From contig JAKVBZ010000137.1 in the NCBI GenBank assembly GCA_022448645.1, forward strand, positions 1-9,166: 9,166 nt of DNA, in the 5' to 3' direction. Source of the stretch: Pirellulaceae bacterium (GTDB taxonomy: Bacteria > Planctomycetota > Planctomycetia > Pirellulales > Pirellulaceae). The position numbers and the translations under genes are program-made. This document shows positions 1-7,324 of this stretch, piece by piece. The notes below the pieces were generated by a model, which was not told the DNA's origin, ran no database searches, and saw only the letters and a list, made by a program, of their open reading frames with translations. Position 1 is the first letter of the stretch; every line of letters starts with the position of its first letter.

Positions 1-154
1 ATATTAAATTCGCCACACAGTTCTCCTTGATCGCAGATGCATGTTCCCTGGCAACGCCCCTTTCGGCGCCCAACCAATGAGGAATGACCGTCCGGACGCC
101 AAGCAGCAACGCATGTCGAGTAAAGCCAATGGCATATTCGTTTTGGCACGGGGA

Positions 155-183
155 TTGGCGAAACGACAAGACACCGATATCGT
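155..183 (+). promoter_or_regulatory. Possible sigma70-type promoter for the first gene
   Basis: A -35-like TTGGCG (155-160) and a -10-like TATCGT (178-183) are separated by 17 bases. Each box matches its consensus at 4 of 6 positions. A start near 190 would leave a leader of about 28 bases before the ATG at 218. The match is modest and could be chance. Nothing else in 1-217 is recognisable; the first half may belong to whatever lies upstream of the window. Confidence 0.22.
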
Positions 184-207
184 AGAAAATATACCTACAT
201 TTTGTTT

Positions 208-211
208 AGGG
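208..211 (+). promoter_or_regulatory. Ribosome binding site deciding the first gene's start
   Basis: AGGG lies 6 bases before the ATG at 218. This favours that ATG over the in-frame ATG at 41, which would add 59 residues that do not resemble any part of a sialidase-like fold or an export signal. Confidence 0.5.
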
Positions 212-217
212 TTCACC

Positions 218-1318
218 ATGATTGATGTGCTCAATACTGGCCTCGTCTATCGCAATCCCCAGCCACAAAGACGATCCATTCATGCTTGGCATCCGACACT
301 GGTTGTCCTGAGCGAAAGTGAATGGCTGGCGGCTTTCGATCTGGCCGAAGCCGTCGAGAGTCTTGACTATCGCACTTATTGCTCACGCAGCTCGGATGGA
401 GGCGTGTCATGGAATCCGCCTCAACGCATCTTTCCTGATGAGAATGACAGCCTGCAAAGACACTCGGTACGACTTAGTCGGATAAGCGACGGAACAGTCG
501 TTGCCATGGGCGCCCGTCGGTATTTGGAAAGTGAAGACGAAGACACATTCAGTCGCGAGACGTTCGGCGTCAAGCCGGCGGAGTTGATCCTGCTGCGCAG
601 TCAAGACAAAGGCCAAACCTGGGAGGGCCCTACGGTCGTGCAGCCGCCGCTGGCGGGACCATTCGAAACCTGTCACGCCGTTGTCGAACTGTCGGACGGC
701 AGGTGGCTGCTGCCGACCTCCGTGCTGCGTGCCTGGGACGGTTCAGCGCCTGATGGGATCAAAGCCATCGCTTTGGTCTCGCACGACCAAGGGAAAACTT
801 GGACCGAGTATCTCAACGTATTGGATAGGCACGCCCAGGGTATCTTTCACTTCGAATCGAGTCTGATCGAGCTTCCCGATAAACGGCTCCTGTCGGTGAG
901 CTGGGCTTTTGATGACGCGTCAGGCACGAGCCGCCCTTTGCCATACACCCTATCGGACGACGGAACCCAGTTTAGCCCACCGCGCGAAACCGGGATCAAC
1001 GGCGAAACCAGCAAGCTACTGTCCCTCGGCGACAACCGCGTGCTGTGTGTCTATCGTCGGTTTGACAAACCAGGTTTGTGGGCCAATGTAGTACAGATCG
1101 ACCAAGACGAATGGGTGAATCTGGCCGAGGCTCCGCTTTGGCAGGGTACGGGATCGAAGATGCGTGGTGAAGGCACATCGGCGGACGAACTAAGTGCGCT
1201 GGAATTCGGTTTTCCGCAGCCGCACCTTCTGCCAGACGGTACCCTCACCGTCCTGTTCTGGTGTCGAGAAGATTGCATTCACAATATTCGCTGGGTACGA
1301 TTCGCGATTGATGGCTGA
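218..1318 (+). CDS. Asp-box (BNR) sialidase-like protein without a signal peptide
   Basis: This 366-residue protein belongs to the BNR/sialidase-like beta-propeller superfamily. Three clear Asp boxes of the form S-x-D-x-G-x-[ST]-W are visible at residues 58-65, 128-135 and 188-195. A degenerate one lies at 245-252, with Leu for Ser and Phe for Trp. Strand pairs of the type 'L-x-D/S-G-x-W-L-L' lie between them, as expected of propeller blades. There is no signal peptide at the chosen start, so it is probably cytoplasmic. The FRIP arginine motif of true GH33 sialidases is not visible: the matching place near residues 22-28 reads H-A-W-H-P-T-L. Sialidase activity is therefore not established; the propeller could serve another hydrolase, lyase or epimerase. 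It is followed closely by the DHDPS-family gene, suggesting co-transcription and a shared substrate. Fold assignment is firm, function is not. Confidence 0.85.
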   Translation: MIDVLNTGLVYRNPQPQRRSIHAWHPTLVVLSESEWLAAFDLAEAVESLDYRTYCSRSSDGGVSWNPPQRIFPDENDSLQRHSVRLSRISDGTVVAMGARRYLESEDEDTFSRETFGVKPAELILLRSQDKGQTWEGPTVVQPPLAGPFETCHAVVELSDGRWLLPTSVLRAWDGSAPDGIKAIALVSHDQGKTWTEYLNVLDRHAQGIFHFESSLIELPDKRLLSVSWAFDDASGTSRPLPYTLSDDGTQFSPPRETGINGETSKLLSLGDNRVLCVYRRFDKPGLWANVVQIDQDEWVNLAEAPLWQGTGSKMRGEGTSADELSALEFGFPQPHLLPDGTLTVLFWCREDCIHNIRWVRFAIDG

Positions 1319-1320
1319 TG

Positions 1321-1397
1321 CTGTTTACTCGTTGCTCGATACTCGATACTCGATCCGACATCTAATCTCCAATATCCAGCAACCAACATCGAACTTT
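1321..1397. repeat. Degenerate heptanucleotide repeat array
   Basis: Starting 2 bases after the stop codon at 1316-1318, the sequence can be read as eleven consecutive 7-base units. The central units are CTCGATA, CTCGATA and CTCGATC (1335-1355). They are preceded by CTGTTTA and CTCGTTG, and followed by CGACATC, TAATCTC, CAATATC, CAGCAAC, CAACATC and GAACTTT. Many units end in ATC, so the 7-base phase is kept even where the sequence has drifted. It resembles in style the short tandemly repeated heptamers of cyanobacterial intergenic regions. It occupies almost the whole gap between the two genes. Confidence 0.7.
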
Positions 1398-1405
1398 AAC
1401 CAACC

Positions 1406-1409
1406 GGGA
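1406..1409 (+). promoter_or_regulatory. Ribosome binding site deciding the lyase start
   Basis: GGGA lies 7 bases before the ATG at 1417. The alternative in-frame TTG at 1411 would be only 1 base away from it, so the ATG is preferred. Confidence 0.5.
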
Positions 1410-1416
1410 TTTGAAT

Positions 1417-2361
1417 ATGAATCGTGCTAAAAATAGTCTCGCACAGCTCCGTGGTGCCATCGTACCGTTGAACATTTGCTTTCAGGACGATGGCGTCGAT
1501 TTCAACGCCGTGTGTGATTATGTTGATTGGCTGTGCACCCAACAGGTTCCCGTCATCCTGTTGACGTACGGCAGTACCGAGTTCGCCTGGCTGAGCGATG
1601 ACGATTTGTGGCAACTGACCGAACAGGTTGGCAAGGCCGTGGATGGACGCAGCATGTTTATCACATCCACTGAGTTCTGGTTACCCAAACAGACTCGTGA
1701 ATTCCTCAAACACGCAGATGCCTGCGGTGCAGATGCCGTCAAAGTGCAAGTTACCGGTTGGGACCCACCTTCTGCTGTGATGTTGCAGAATTACTTTGAT
1801 GACTTGAGTGACAGAGACACCGACATTCCACTTTTGTTGTGGTGGCACCCATTACGCTGGTCACAAACGTTACCGTCGGACATCCTGGACACATTTTGTG
1901 GACTGGCCAAGCGTTCGGACATCATCGGCATCAAGAACGACGGGGATGCGTTTTACGACTACAAAGCGTTGATACGAGGCACCAACGATCAGGATTTTGC
2001 CGTCATCAGTGGTGGTCTGATGCAGAACATGCTGTACGGATACGGCCTTGGTTCGCCGGCGTACCTTTGTCCGATTGCACCATTTCGCCCCGATTTAGCC
2101 AATCAATTCTTTGACCACGTTGTTGCCGGCCGGTTGGAACAGGCACAGCAGATCATCAACAAGTATGAAGACCCGGTGATGGACATTGCAGGCACTGCCA
2201 ACTGGCTCTGTCTGATGAAGTCAGCCATCATGATGCTCGGGTTCTACGACAACAATCGCGTAGGCAACCCGTCTCGGACATGCCTCGAAGGAGAAGAATT
2301 GGAACGAGTGAAGAGATTTTACACCGATGTTTTTGGGGTCAAGAATGTGGTGAATGATTAA
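1417..2361 (+). CDS. DHDPS/N-acetylneuraminate lyase family aldolase or lyase
   Basis: A 314-residue class I (Schiff-base) TIM-barrel lyase, close to the family's usual 290-310. The lysine expected to form the Schiff base is K173, in D-I-I-G-I-K-N-D-G-D, matching the family's I-x-G-I-K-x-x-x-G-D. The substrate carboxylate loop, usually G-T/S-T-G-E, appears shortened as G-S-T-E (52-55). The C-terminal segment around 199-243 (S-G-G-L-M ... A-G-R-L-E-Q-A) matches the usual G-x-D-x-x-x ... A-G-D-x-x-x-A layout. The family's catalytic tyrosine (Y-N-x-P) is absent: the matching site reads W-W-H-P (142-145). The fold predicts reversible cleavage of, or condensation to, a 2-keto acid such as N-acetylneuraminate or a 2-keto-3-deoxy sugar acid, in the cytoplasm. 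It follows the Asp-box gene after a 98-base gap and precedes a dehydratase relic, which fits sugar-acid catabolism. The substrate cannot be told. Confidence 0.85.
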   Translation: MNRAKNSLAQLRGAIVPLNICFQDDGVDFNAVCDYVDWLCTQQVPVILLTYGSTEFAWLSDDDLWQLTEQVGKAVDGRSMFITSTEFWLPKQTREFLKHADACGADAVKVQVTGWDPPSAVMLQNYFDDLSDRDTDIPLLLWWHPLRWSQTLPSDILDTFCGLAKRSDIIGIKNDGDAFYDYKALIRGTNDQDFAVISGGLMQNMLYGYGLGSPAYLCPIAPFRPDLANQFFDHVVAGRLEQAQQIINKYEDPVMDIAGTANWLCLMKSAIMMLGFYDNNRVGNPSRTCLEGEELERVKRFYTDVFGVKNVVND

Positions 2362-2382
2362 GTGCTTGACTTGAAAAAGCAC
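2362..2382 (+). terminator. Weak hairpin after the lyase gene
   Basis: GTGCTT (2362-2367) pairs with AAGCAC (2377-2382) over a 9-base loop, starting on the base after the stop codon. The stem is short and no T-run follows, so intrinsic termination is doubtful. Confidence 0.2.
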
Positions 2383-2426
2383 AACTTCTGCTGTGAACGA
2401 TTTGGACTCACTGTTACAGAGTCATC

Positions 2427-2703
2427 ATGAAGGTCACGAACATCCGGGTGGTTGGCAAGAGAATACCCGTCTCGCATATAGCACTGCCTGTAGGTGAAAA
2501 CTGATAAAGATCTGTCGGGCATCAGTGCTACGTCCGCACCAATGAGGGCAAATGCAGCACAGGCATAAGATTGGAAGCCCTTGCTCATCGGACAAGATCC
2601 GAGTCATGCTGCACGACGGTGGCAAATCATGGTCGATGCGAGTGGTGTCAATTCGTTTTTGATCCCAGAAATGATCGCCAGTGATGTTCCCCTAACCTGT
2701 TGA
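2427..2703 (+). pseudogene. Broken mandelate racemase/muconate lactonizing enzyme (enolase superfamily) gene
   Basis: Three pieces of an enolase-superfamily N-terminal (capping) domain follow one another in the right order. From the ATG at 2427 the reading begins M-K-V-T-N-I-R-V-V-G-K-R-I-P, the usual first strand, then meets TGA TAA at 2502-2507. The same frame continues with Y-V-R-T-N-E-G (2529-2549), the family's 'V-x-T-D-E-G' strand. From 2572 a different frame reads W-K-P-L-L-I-G-Q-D-P-S, continuing A-R-R-W-Q-I-M-V-D, the 'L-I-G-x-D-P ... W-x-x-M' helix, and closes at TGA 2701-2703. About 20 residues normally between the second and third pieces are missing. No barrel with its metal-binding Asp/Glu residues is visible downstream, though A-D-A-K-A-F near 2770-2787 in the third frame may be a trace of the barrel's first helix. 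When intact it was probably a sugar-acid dehydratase or epimerase, sensible beside a DHDPS-family aldolase. Two frames plus two stops make sequencing error alone an unlikely explanation. Confidence 0.7.
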
Positions 2704-3099
2704 AAGCGCTGCTTTGGCACCACCAGTGCTGAGTACGCACTCACCGCAAAAGACAAAGAAGTGCGCGCAGCTGATGCCAAGGCTTTCAAAAATGCAAATC
2801 TATCAACGTGCCGAAACAGTGATACGTTCAACTCTACAGGAAACACCTATCGTCTAATGAAACACCAGCGGCGCCTAACGATGAACAGATCACGGCGCAC
2901 CTGATGCGTAAGTTTTGACATTGCAGACCGTGGTAACCGGACACGTTCGGTTCTACTTGTCAAATCCGACATGGGCAACTATTCTTAGTAGGAACTCGTC
3001 ATCAGTTTCTGATCTACGTAGCAACCACGATGCGATGGCCTTGGCCGTATCAACGTATCTGCTAAGGAATTCCAGCCAACACAAATTGGAAAAGTGAGC
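2704..3099. other. Decayed or non-coding stretch
   Basis: About 400 bases without a convincing gene. The longest + strand reading, from TTG 2915 to the stop at 3095-3097, has 60 codons and matches no family I recognise. Part of the stretch may be the eroded 3' end of the enolase-superfamily gene. A candidate promoter for the next gene lies inside it at 2957-2985. No inverted repeats or transposase signatures were seen. Confidence 0.5.
2957..2985 (+). promoter_or_regulatory. Candidate sigma70-type promoter for the LamG/DUF4838 operon
   Basis: TTGTCA (2957-2962, 5 of 6 to TTGACA) and TATTCT (2980-2985, 4 of 6 to TATAAT) are 17 bases apart, the preferred spacing. Initiation near 2992 would give a leader of roughly 108 bases before the ATG at 3100. 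It is the best sigma70-like pair I found in this gap. A perfect TTGACA at 2915-2920 has no -10 partner. Confidence 0.35.
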
Positions 3100-4998
3100 A
3101 TGACAAGAGACGGCATCTCTCTAAAAACAATGACATTCTGGAGAGTATCTTTCTGCAGCATTGTTTGTACTGCAGCAATAGTTGCAATCCCTGCCCATGC
3201 TCGACTCCCCGACGTCGATTCAGCAAATGTTACCCTGCATTTCGAGGCCGAGTCGCTAAGCCATTCTCACAAAGATGGCGACGCTGTTCGAACATGGACT
3301 GCCACCATAGGCCCTGACGCCGTTGCAGAGCTTGATACCCGCGCCCCCACCTTCACCACCAATTGGGCTCCCACGAAGCTACCCGGCATCACGTTCGACG
3401 GTGAACGTGATCCTCTACTGGCCGATCGCCTCGTCATTGGCGAGGGTGGTGAGACAGGCATACAAGCCCAAGCAATGTTTGCTGTTCTTAAAATGAACGC
3501 TACCGGTTCATGGGAACAACACATTTTTGGAAAAGACAATGCGAAAGTATTTGGAGTCAGGCGTGGCGAATTGTTCGTAGTGGATCAACCTCCCGGAACA
3601 CCCTTTCGTGACACCACCAAAATTCACGTTGTTTCGTGGGTCCGTGATTCGCCAATTCATGTCGACGGTCGTGCATGGAGCGGCCACACCGTGCGCGACA
3701 TGACCTTTTCTAATCTCAGCCTGATCGGTGATGAGCAGCGGTCTCCCCCCGGAAATCCTGGTCCCGACATGACATTTGGCGAGCTGATCGCTTTCGGAGG
3801 AAAGATATTGAGCGCTACGGACCGCGCCACAATCGAAAACTATCTGATGAAAAAATATGGGGTGACGGCTTCTCCGGACAGCGACCCCGGCCCCGAATAC
3901 GCCCCCGGAATAACGCTCGTTGATCGGCAACGTAACACAACCTTACTGCAGGGTTACGATTACAGCAAATATCCGGCAGCGATCACCGGATTCAACGGAC
4001 AGGATCTTCAGCGAATAGGCACTGTGACATGGCATCGCGCCGAACGCGTCCGCGTGGGTTCGCGTGGCAGTTACAAAGCCGGAATGACTCAGCTGCCAGA
4101 CGGAACACTTGTTCTTGCCGCCTGCCGCAGCAACAACAAACGGGGTCCTCTACAGGGATTCCTCATCGACGTCTACGCTTCGAGTGACGAAGGAATGACC
4201 TGGGCGAAAGTCAACAAAACGCGACTATACGGTAAAGAGCCCAGTCTTACAGCATTGCCGAATGGAAGTCTGGTGTTAACCGTGCAAGACTTCGGTCCAG
4301 GGAGCACCAAGGACAAGGTTGTGATTTCGCGTTCGGGAGATGGTGGTGTGACTTGGCAAACCGGCCATCTACCGGGTCGAGCCTACCCTCGCAATATCAT
4401 TTTGGAAGCGGATGGTAGCCTGCTGATGATCCGGGGCGGCAAAGGCATGGACTCACCGCACTTGCAGCTATGTCGTTCCCAGAATGGCGGAGAAACCTGG
4501 GATATCTCTGAAGGCGTCATCAACTGGACTTACCAGCCGTACAGTGAAGTTTCCTCAATGCGACATCAAAGTGGCCGGCTCATTGCCGTACTGCGGACAC
4601 TGCTTCCCGGTGCGGCTATCAAAGACGCACACGGCTATGGTGTGGGAATGGTAACGCACTCTATCGATGATGGAAAAACCTGGTCCAAGCCGCAGGTCAT
4701 TACCAACAACGCCGAAGTTCATGTGTACCTTACGCAGCTTCGCGACGGCAGGATCCTGGCGACTTACACCAACTATCATCTTCCTTTTGGTACCTACGCT
4801 ATCGTGAGCAGCGATGGAGGCCATACTTGGGACCGGGACCATCCGATTCAACTGGCCGTGTCTGCTCTGAACCAAAGTGGTTGGCCCGTCACGTTACAAT
4901 TGGCGGATGACTCTCTGATTACGGCTTATGCAACGACAGCCTACCTGCACCAAACTCGCAAATTCGCCACCGAAGTCGTCCGTTGGAAGATGCCCTAG
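3100..4998 (+). CDS. Exported LamG-like plus Asp-box (sialidase-like) protein
   Basis: A 632-residue two-domain protein. Residues 1-34 form a signal peptide: basic start, hydrophobic core 18-31, and A-H-A before R35. An in-frame ATG at residue 11 could also serve as start. Residues about 41-255 form a LamG/concanavalin A-like domain of the kind opening 'L-H-x-x-A-x-x-L' with 'G-D-A-V-x-T-W' and closing with 'G-E-L-I ... I-E-N-Y-L-M-K-K-Y-G', common in Planctomycetota and Verrucomicrobiota. Residues about 305-632 form a beta-propeller with five Asp boxes at 361-368, 412-419, 460-467, 521-528 and 570-577. The FRIP arginine is missing: the region G-S-Y-K-A-G-M-T (323-330) sits where it should be. 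Export plus a LamG domain suggests work on extracellular or periplasmic glycans. GGA at 3088-3090 supports the ATG at 3100 over GTG 3094. The DUF4838 gene starts 52 bases after its stop, so the two are probably one operon. Substrate unknown. Confidence 0.88.
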   Translation: MTRDGISLKTMTFWRVSFCSIVCTAAIVAIPAHARLPDVDSANVTLHFEAESLSHSHKDGDAVRTWTATIGPDAVAELDTRAPTFTTNWAPTKLPGITFDGERDPLLADRLVIGEGGETGIQAQAMFAVLKMNATGSWEQHIFGKDNAKVFGVRRGELFVVDQPPGTPFRDTTKIHVVSWVRDSPIHVDGRAWSGHTVRDMTFSNLSLIGDEQRSPPGNPGPDMTFGELIAFGGKILSATDRATIENYLMKKYGVTASPDSDPGPEYAPGITLVDRQRNTTLLQGYDYSKYPAAITGFNGQDLQRIGTVTWHRAERVRVGSRGSYKAGMTQLPDGTLVLAACRSNNKRGPLQGFLIDVYASSDEGMTWAKVNKTRLYGKEPSLTALPNGSLVLTVQDFGPGSTKDKVVISRSGDGGVTWQTGHLPGRAYPRNIILEADGSLLMIRGGKGMDSPHLQLCRSQNGGETWDISEGVINWTYQPYSEVSSMRHQSGRLIAVLRTLLPGAAIKDAHGYGVGMVTHSIDDGKTWSKPQVITNNAEVHVYLTQLRDGRILATYTNYHLPFGTYAIVSSDGGHTWDRDHPIQLAVSALNQSGWPVTLQLADDSLITAYATTAYLHQTRKFATEVVRWKMP

Positions 4999-5050
4999 AC
5001 GACGTTACACCGCTAAATTTTTGGCCACTCTCAACTACTGGAAATTGCAA

Positions 5051-7324
5051 ATGCTGAAGAGAAAAAAGTTCACAATGGTGATGGTGGTCCTGAGCCTGCT
5101 TCTCTTAAAAGAATCACCAAGTCACGCTGACGCCCCGAGTCCGCTGCTCCTGGCTGAGGAAGGACAGACCAAATATACAATCGTCATCGGCCAGGATCCT
5201 GACTATGGCGAGAAACTAGCCTCCAAAGAACTAGCCCATTTTCTCAACCAGATGACCGGTGCTGACTTTCCTGTCAAACATGACAACACGCCCGCCACCG
5301 AATTCGAAATAGTGGTCGGTCAAACGAATCGCAAACACGGAGAGCAGATTCCGGAGGAGCTCAAAACCGACAATTGGGAAGGATTCACGATTCTTCGTGA
5401 AGATTCGAAACTCTTCATCCTAGGTAATATTCCGCGCGGCACCTTGTACGGCGTATATGATCTACTCGACGTCGAACTCGGCATCCGGTTCCTGACCGCC
5501 GAGGTGACCCATGTGCCCAAACGACCGACCTTGAAGGTTGACATCGCTTCGAGAAAATACGGCCCCTCTATTGAGCGCCGCACGATCTGGGAAGGACTCG
5601 GCGGTGACGCCATGTTGCGGAATCGCTTGAACGGTAGCGGGTTCGCAGTGTTGAACGCTGATCTGGGTGGCGTCAAGGTGATCGGTCCCCAAACACATAG
5701 CTTTGACGCGCTTGTACCTTGTAAGCAATACTTCGCGGAGCATCCGGAGTACTACTCCGAAATCGAAGGAGTTCGCCGCAGTCACTACGAGGGTATTCTG
5801 ACACAACTCTGTGTGACCAACTCTGCCGTTGCCGAAATAGCGTTGGATACCATTCGGGAATGGCTGGGTCCTGAAATAAAAGAGAACCCCTACAACAAGT
5901 ACATAGTTTCGGTCACCGTTAATGATAGCCCCTGGTTCTGTCAGTGCGTGGAATGCAAAGCAGTCAATCAACAGGAGGGTGTCAAAGAGGGTGCCACGAT
6001 CCTGCGCTTCGTAAACACCATCGCGACTCAGCTTGCCGAAGAGTATCCGGCCGTGGGTGTAGAAACGATGATTTATGGCACCAGTATTCCGAAGACGAAA
6101 CCGGTATCAAACGTACTCATGCAAATTGTCAAAACACCCGACATGCGGTTTGCGCTGGACGATCCAACCAGTCCGGAAAATCGCGAAGCTTTGGCGGAGT
6201 TCACGCGTGCCAAAACGTCCGTCGGCGATGGTGGCCTGTACAACTGGCTTCACCTGGGTAGCTACAGTGCTACAAGCTATCTGGATCCGCGACCCAATCT
6301 GAAATTCCTGATGCATAATATTCGGGAGATGAATGAGCACGGAATCACCGGTTTTTTCTCCCAGACAGTGCAAAGCCGCAGCACCGAGATGCAGGACTTA
6401 CGGTTCTATTTGCTGAGCCGGGCAATGTGGCGCCCTCAACTGGATCCCAGGGCCACCATGGAAGAGTTTTGCCGGCTCTTCTACCGTGAATCAGCAGACG
6501 ACGTGCTGCGCTTTATTGATTTTTTACACGACGAGTACGGCCCTCGAGACCGATCGAAGGTGACACCAGCCAACCCAACGGCAGTCTACGACGCTGAATT
6601 CATCTCCCAAAGTGATGAAATCCTGGCAGCGGCTGAAGCCCATGCCCAAACGCCCGAAGTGCGACAGCGGGTGGCTACTTGCCGCTTACCAATCTGGAAA
6701 CTGAAATTGGATCGATCGTTTGGGAACGTGGGCAGGGTATTCACGTTTCCGGTGGAATGGTCGTTCAAAATCGACCCCGAGCAAATAGGGCTGGAAAACC
6801 ATTGGCCAAAATCAACTTCGCTTGCCGACTGGACGACGATGCGAATCGACAACCACTGGACAGCTCAAGGAGAAGAACGTCGTGGTGCCGGTTGGTACGG
6901 CATTGAGTTTGAAATGCCTGAGACACACGGTGTGCCGCTGGCACTGTGGTTCGGTGCGATTGACGGCGACGCGGATATTTTTCTAGACGGCGTTAAGGTC
7001 GGCGAGCAAAAGCTGCCTGCTACAACGATGTGGCAGCACGGTTTTTTTATTCCCTTGAATGACGGCCTGAAGAAAGGCAAGCACTTACTGATCGTTCGCG
7101 TCTTCAAGACGAACTACGCCGCCGGTATTTGGAAGAACGACATTGCTATTGTCGATATGTCCGTGCCGATTCCTGACGATTTGCGGATTGCAGGAGAACG
7201 TTTCCTCGAAGTAGCACGAGCGGCAGATCTGAGTTATCTGAGCGAGAGCTATGGCGGCAGATACGTACAGACTGAAAAGATGTACTATCCCAAGATAGAA
7301 TTTTTTCTCACACACGGGCAATGA
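5051..7324 (+). CDS. Exported DUF4838 protein, GH67N/GH20b-like N-terminus and C-terminal jelly-roll
   Basis: A 757-residue protein. Residues 1-26 form a signal peptide (K-R-K-K, core 9-19, S-H-A before D27). Residues about 40-165 resemble the alpha/beta domain preceding GH20 and GH67 barrels, including P-R-G-T-L-Y-G-V-Y-D-L-L (128-139) and 'V-P-K-R-P-T-L' at 155-161. Residues about 170-480 are a DUF4838 barrel. Its hallmark is V-N-D followed by C-Q-C-V-E-C (297-302) and 'L-R-F-V-N-T-I-A' (318-325), and near its end G-L-Y-N-W-L and 'G-I-T-G-F-F' (431-436). Residues about 590-705 look like a GH2-type sugar-binding jelly-roll with W-Y-G and 'I-F-L-D-G-V-K-V-G' (643-651). The fold predicts a glycoside hydrolase, but I cannot name its activity. 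The start was chosen because it opens the signal peptide; longer readings from 4928 overlap the previous gene. Likely operon partner of the LamG/Asp-box gene. Confidence 0.85.
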   Translation: MLKRKKFTMVMVVLSLLLLKESPSHADAPSPLLLAEEGQTKYTIVIGQDPDYGEKLASKELAHFLNQMTGADFPVKHDNTPATEFEIVVGQTNRKHGEQIPEELKTDNWEGFTILREDSKLFILGNIPRGTLYGVYDLLDVELGIRFLTAEVTHVPKRPTLKVDIASRKYGPSIERRTIWEGLGGDAMLRNRLNGSGFAVLNADLGGVKVIGPQTHSFDALVPCKQYFAEHPEYYSEIEGVRRSHYEGILTQLCVTNSAVAEIALDTIREWLGPEIKENPYNKYIVSVTVNDSPWFCQCVECKAVNQQEGVKEGATILRFVNTIATQLAEEYPAVGVETMIYGTSIPKTKPVSNVLMQIVKTPDMRFALDDPTSPENREALAEFTRAKTSVGDGGLYNWLHLGSYSATSYLDPRPNLKFLMHNIREMNEHGITGFFSQTVQSRSTEMQDLRFYLLSRAMWRPQLDPRATMEEFCRLFYRESADDVLRFIDFLHDEYGPRDRSKVTPANPTAVYDAEFISQSDEILAAAEAHAQTPEVRQRVATCRLPIWKLKLDRSFGNVGRVFTFPVEWSFKIDPEQIGLENHWPKSTSLADWTTMRIDNHWTAQGEERRGAGWYGIEFEMPETHGVPLALWFGAIDGDADIFLDGVKVGEQKLPATTMWQHGFFIPLNDGLKKGKHLLIVRVFKTNYAAGIWKNDIAIVDMSVPIPDDLRIAGERFLEVARAADLSYLSESYGGRYVQTEKMYYPKIEFFLTHGQ

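Noticed and set aside
144..158. Sigma54-like TGGCAC-N5-TTGG
   Set aside because: The nearly invariant C of the -12 GC is G here, and no enhancer-binding protein gene is present to support it.
41..217. N-terminal extension of the first gene from an upstream ATG at 41
   Set aside because: The 59 extra residues form neither a signal peptide nor a propeller blade, and a ribosome binding site supports the ATG at 218.
4..234. Minus-strand 76-codon reading at the window start
   Set aside because: No domain is recognisable and it runs over the start of the first gene; it may be part of a repeat but cannot be supported.
218..2361. Naming the first two genes nanH and nanA as a sialic acid pathway
   Set aside because: Both lack family hallmark residues (FRIP arginine, Y-N-x-P tyrosine), and no nanK, nanE or sialic acid transporter is present.
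2358..2846. Three minus-strand readings across the gap after the lyase gene
   Set aside because: They oppose the + strand enolase-superfamily relic, which explains the sequence better, and resemble no family.
2915..3097. 60-codon + strand reading just before the LamG/Asp-box gene
   Set aside because: TTG start, no ribosome binding site, no recognisable domain; the candidate promoter lies within it.
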